A program made the position numbers and the translations under genes. A DNA stretch of 64,000 nucleotides from Streptomyces sp. NBC_01551 (GTDB taxonomy: Bacteria; Actinomycetota; Actinomycetes; Streptomycetales; Streptomycetaceae), in the NCBI RefSeq assembly GCF_026339935.1, contig NZ_JAPEPX010000001.1, positions 1,842,501 through 1,906,500 on the forward strand, read 5' to 3'. The notes under the pieces are model-generated. The model saw only the letters and a program-made list of their open reading frames with translations, made no database searches and was not told where the DNA came from. Each line of letters opens with the position of its first letter. Positions within the stretch are counted from its first letter, which is position 1. Shown here one piece after another: positions 62,475-64,000 of the stretch.

Positions 62475-64000
62475 GTGCTCATACGACTTCTGCGGACCCA
62501 TCTGGGTCCGTACCGGAAACCGATCGCTCTCCTGGTCCTGCTCCAGCTGCTGCAGACCAGTGCGACCCTCTACCTCCCGACGCTGAACGCGGACATCATC
62601 GACAAGGGTGTCGTCAACGGTGACACCGGCTACATCCTGCGCTTCGGCGCCCTGATGCTCGGCGTCTCGCTCGTCCAGCTCGGGTGCAACATCGGCGCCG
62701 TGTACTACGGCGCCCGCACGGCGGCGGCCGTCGGCCGGGACATCCGCGCCGCCGTCTTCGACCGGGTGCAGAGCTTCTCCGCCCGGGAGCTGGGGCAGTT
62801 CGGCGCCCCGTCGCTGATCACCCGTACGACGAACGACGTGCAGCAGGTCCAGATGCTGGTCCTGATGACCTTCACCCTGATGGTGTCCGCGCCGATCATG
62901 TGCGTCGGCGGCATCGCCATGGCGCTCTCGCTCGACGTGCAGCTGTCGGGCGTGCTGCTGGCCGTCGTGCCCGTGCTCGGCGTCTCGGTCGGCGCGATCG
63001 TCTTCCGGACGCGGCCGCTGTTCCGGCAGATGCAGGAGCGTCTGGACACCGTGAACCGGGTGCTGCGCGAGCAGATCACCGGCAACCGGGTGATCCGCGC
63101 CTTCGTCCGCGACGAGTACGAGAAGGAACGGTTCCGGGAGGCGAACGCCGACCTGACGGGCGTCTCGCTGGCCGCGGGCAAGCTGCTGGCGCTGATGTTC
63201 CCCACCGTCATCGTGGTCGTGAACATCTCCAGCGTCGCCGTCATCTGGTTCGGTGCGATGCGCGTCGACAGCGGCGACATGGAGATCGGCCAGCTGACGG
63301 CCTTCCTCGCGTACCTGATGCAGATCGTGATGGCCGTGATGATGGCCACGTTCATGTTCATGATGGTGCCGCGCGCCGAGGTCTGCGCCGAGCGCATCCA
63401 GGAGGTCCTGGACACCGAGTCCAGCGTGGTCCCGCCCACCGACCCGGTACGCAAGCTGCTGCGGCGCGGCCTGCTGGAGCTGCGCGGCGCCGACTTCCGC
63501 TACCCGGGCGCCGAGGCGCCGGTGTTGCGCGGGGTGGACCTGGTGGCCCGCCCCGGCGAGACCACGGCGGTGATCGGCTCCACCGGAAGCGGCAAGTCCA
63601 CGCTGCTGGGCCTGGTGCCCCGGCTGTTCGACGCCACCGGCGGTGACGTGCTGGTCGACGGGGAGGACGTACGCCGCCTGGATCCGGAGCTGCTGGCCAA
63701 GACGGTCGGCATGGTCCCGCAGAAGCCGTACCTGTTCTCCGGAACCGTCGCGTCCAACCTGCGTTACGGGCGCCCGGACGCCACCGACGAGGAGCTGTGG
63801 CAGGCCCTGGAGGTGGCGCAGGCGAAGGACTTCGTGTCCGAGCTGGAGGGCGGCCTCGACGCCCCCGTCACACAGGGCGGAACCAACGTCTCCGGCGGCC
63901 AGCGCCAGCGGCTGGCGATCGCCCGCACGCTCGTGCAGCGCCCGGAGATCTACCTCTTCGACGACTCCTTCTCGGCCCTGGACTACGCGACGGACGCGGC
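62475..64000 (+). CDS. ABC exporter half-transporter (TMD-NBD), cut by the right edge
   Basis: About 508 residues are present. The N-terminal half has six membrane helices with coupling sequence ITRTTNDVQQVQ, then the NBD: Walker A GSTGSGKST, Q-loop VPQKPYLFSG, signature VSGGQRQRLAIARTL, and Walker B IYLFDDSFSALD. The residue after the Walker B Asp is Asp instead of the catalytic Glu, typical of the degenerate site in heterodimeric exporters. A partner gene likely follows outside the window. GTG 62475 has GGAG 7 nt upstream. It probably exports a drug or lipid. Confidence 0.92.
   Translation, partial: MLIRLLRTHLGPYRKPIALLVLLQLLQTSATLYLPTLNADIIDKGVVNGDTGYILRFGALMLGVSLVQLGCNIGAVYYGARTAAAVGRDIRAAVFDRVQSFSARELGQFGAPSLITRTTNDVQQVQMLVLMTFTLMVSAPIMCVGGIAMALSLDVQLSGVLLAVVPVLGVSVGAIVFRTRPLFRQMQERLDTVNRVLREQITGNRVIRAFVRDEYEKERFREANADLTGVSLAAGKLLALMFPTVIVVVNISSVAVIWFGAMRVDSGDMEIGQLTAFLAYLMQIVMAVMMATFMFMMVPRAEVCAERIQEVLDTESSVVPPTDPVRKLLRRGLLELRGADFRYPGAEAPVLRGVDLVARPGETTAVIGSTGSGKSTLLGLVPRLFDATGGDVLVDGEDVRRLDPELLAKTVGMVPQKPYLFSGTVASNLRYGRPDATDEELWQALEVAQAKDFVSELEGGLDAPVTQGGTNVSGGQRQRLAIARTLVQRPEIYLFDDSFSALDYATDA

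Overview
The window is very GC-rich, with strongly G/C-biased third codon positions, frequent GTG starts, many apparently leaderless genes (a -10-like TAnnnT box 6-7 nt before the start codon), a FasR-FabD-FabH-AcpP-FabF cluster and an Mbl (MreB-like) gene. All of this points to a Streptomyces chromosome. From memory, the gene order resembles the S. coelicolor core stretch running from the terD/aceE1 region through fasR-fabDHPF to an SCO2400-family gene and mbl. This was not checked by alignment.

Layout. (1) 1-7.3 kb: a Ter stress module with a phosphoribosyltransferase-like protein (cut by the left edge), an HpcH/citrate-lyase-like protein, three TerD proteins, a TerA-like protein and a DUF475/TerC-like membrane protein, followed by a peroxiredoxin. 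(2) 7.4-12.5 kb: DUF3052 protein, pyruvate dehydrogenase E1 (aceE), a K+ channel and a secreted I36-type inhibitor. (3) 12.7-20.3 kb: regulator/target pairs (DHA2 exporter/TetR; MerR/aldo-keto reductase/serine hydrolase), a DUF1023 hydrolase, a DUF4429 protein and a pirin. (4) 20.4-25.9 kb: fatty acid synthesis, fasR-fabD-fabH-acpP-fabF, then DUF3145. (5) 26-38.5 kb: accessory metabolism, including an SGNH lipoprotein, GH3 beta-glucosidase/TetR, nitrilase-family hydrolase, HxlR/reductase, EI24 protein, Ohr, MDR reductase/MarR, an SCO2400-family protein and a secreted lipase. (6) 38.7-41.4 kb: mbl translationally coupled to a GAF-histidine kinase-like protein; both have degenerate nucleotide-binding motifs. 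(7) 41.5-47.6 kb: Lrp/AsnC, LysE, an AccD/AccA-like fusion, a DUF6461-like protein, an MFS transporter and a GCS2-type ligase. (8) 47.7-57.3 kb: a six-gene, tightly overlapping minus-strand defence operon. (9) 57.9-64 kb: CinY-like secreted protein, class II amidotransferase, three tRNA genes, YtxH protein, FGGY kinase and an ABC exporter half cut by the right edge.

The most interesting region is the defence operon. In transcription order it encodes a Z1-domain ATPase, a PD-(D/E)XK nuclease, a MORC/MutL-like GHKL ATPase, an unrecognised 298-aa protein, a DUF6339 domain fused to a C5-methyltransferase fold, and an intact C5 cytosine methyltransferase. The MORC/Z1/nuclease/methylase association was proposed earlier from comparative genomics. 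The novel element here is that the DUF6339-fused methylase has lost its catalytic cysteine (the PCQ position reads PRV) and other key residues. The operon therefore carries one active-looking and one catalytically dead methylase side by side.

A second notable locus is mbl plus its coupled kinase-like gene. The actin homologue has lost the canonical phosphate-2 and catalytic Glu motifs, and the kinase keeps the DHp histidine but lacks the ATPase N-box Asn and G-boxes.
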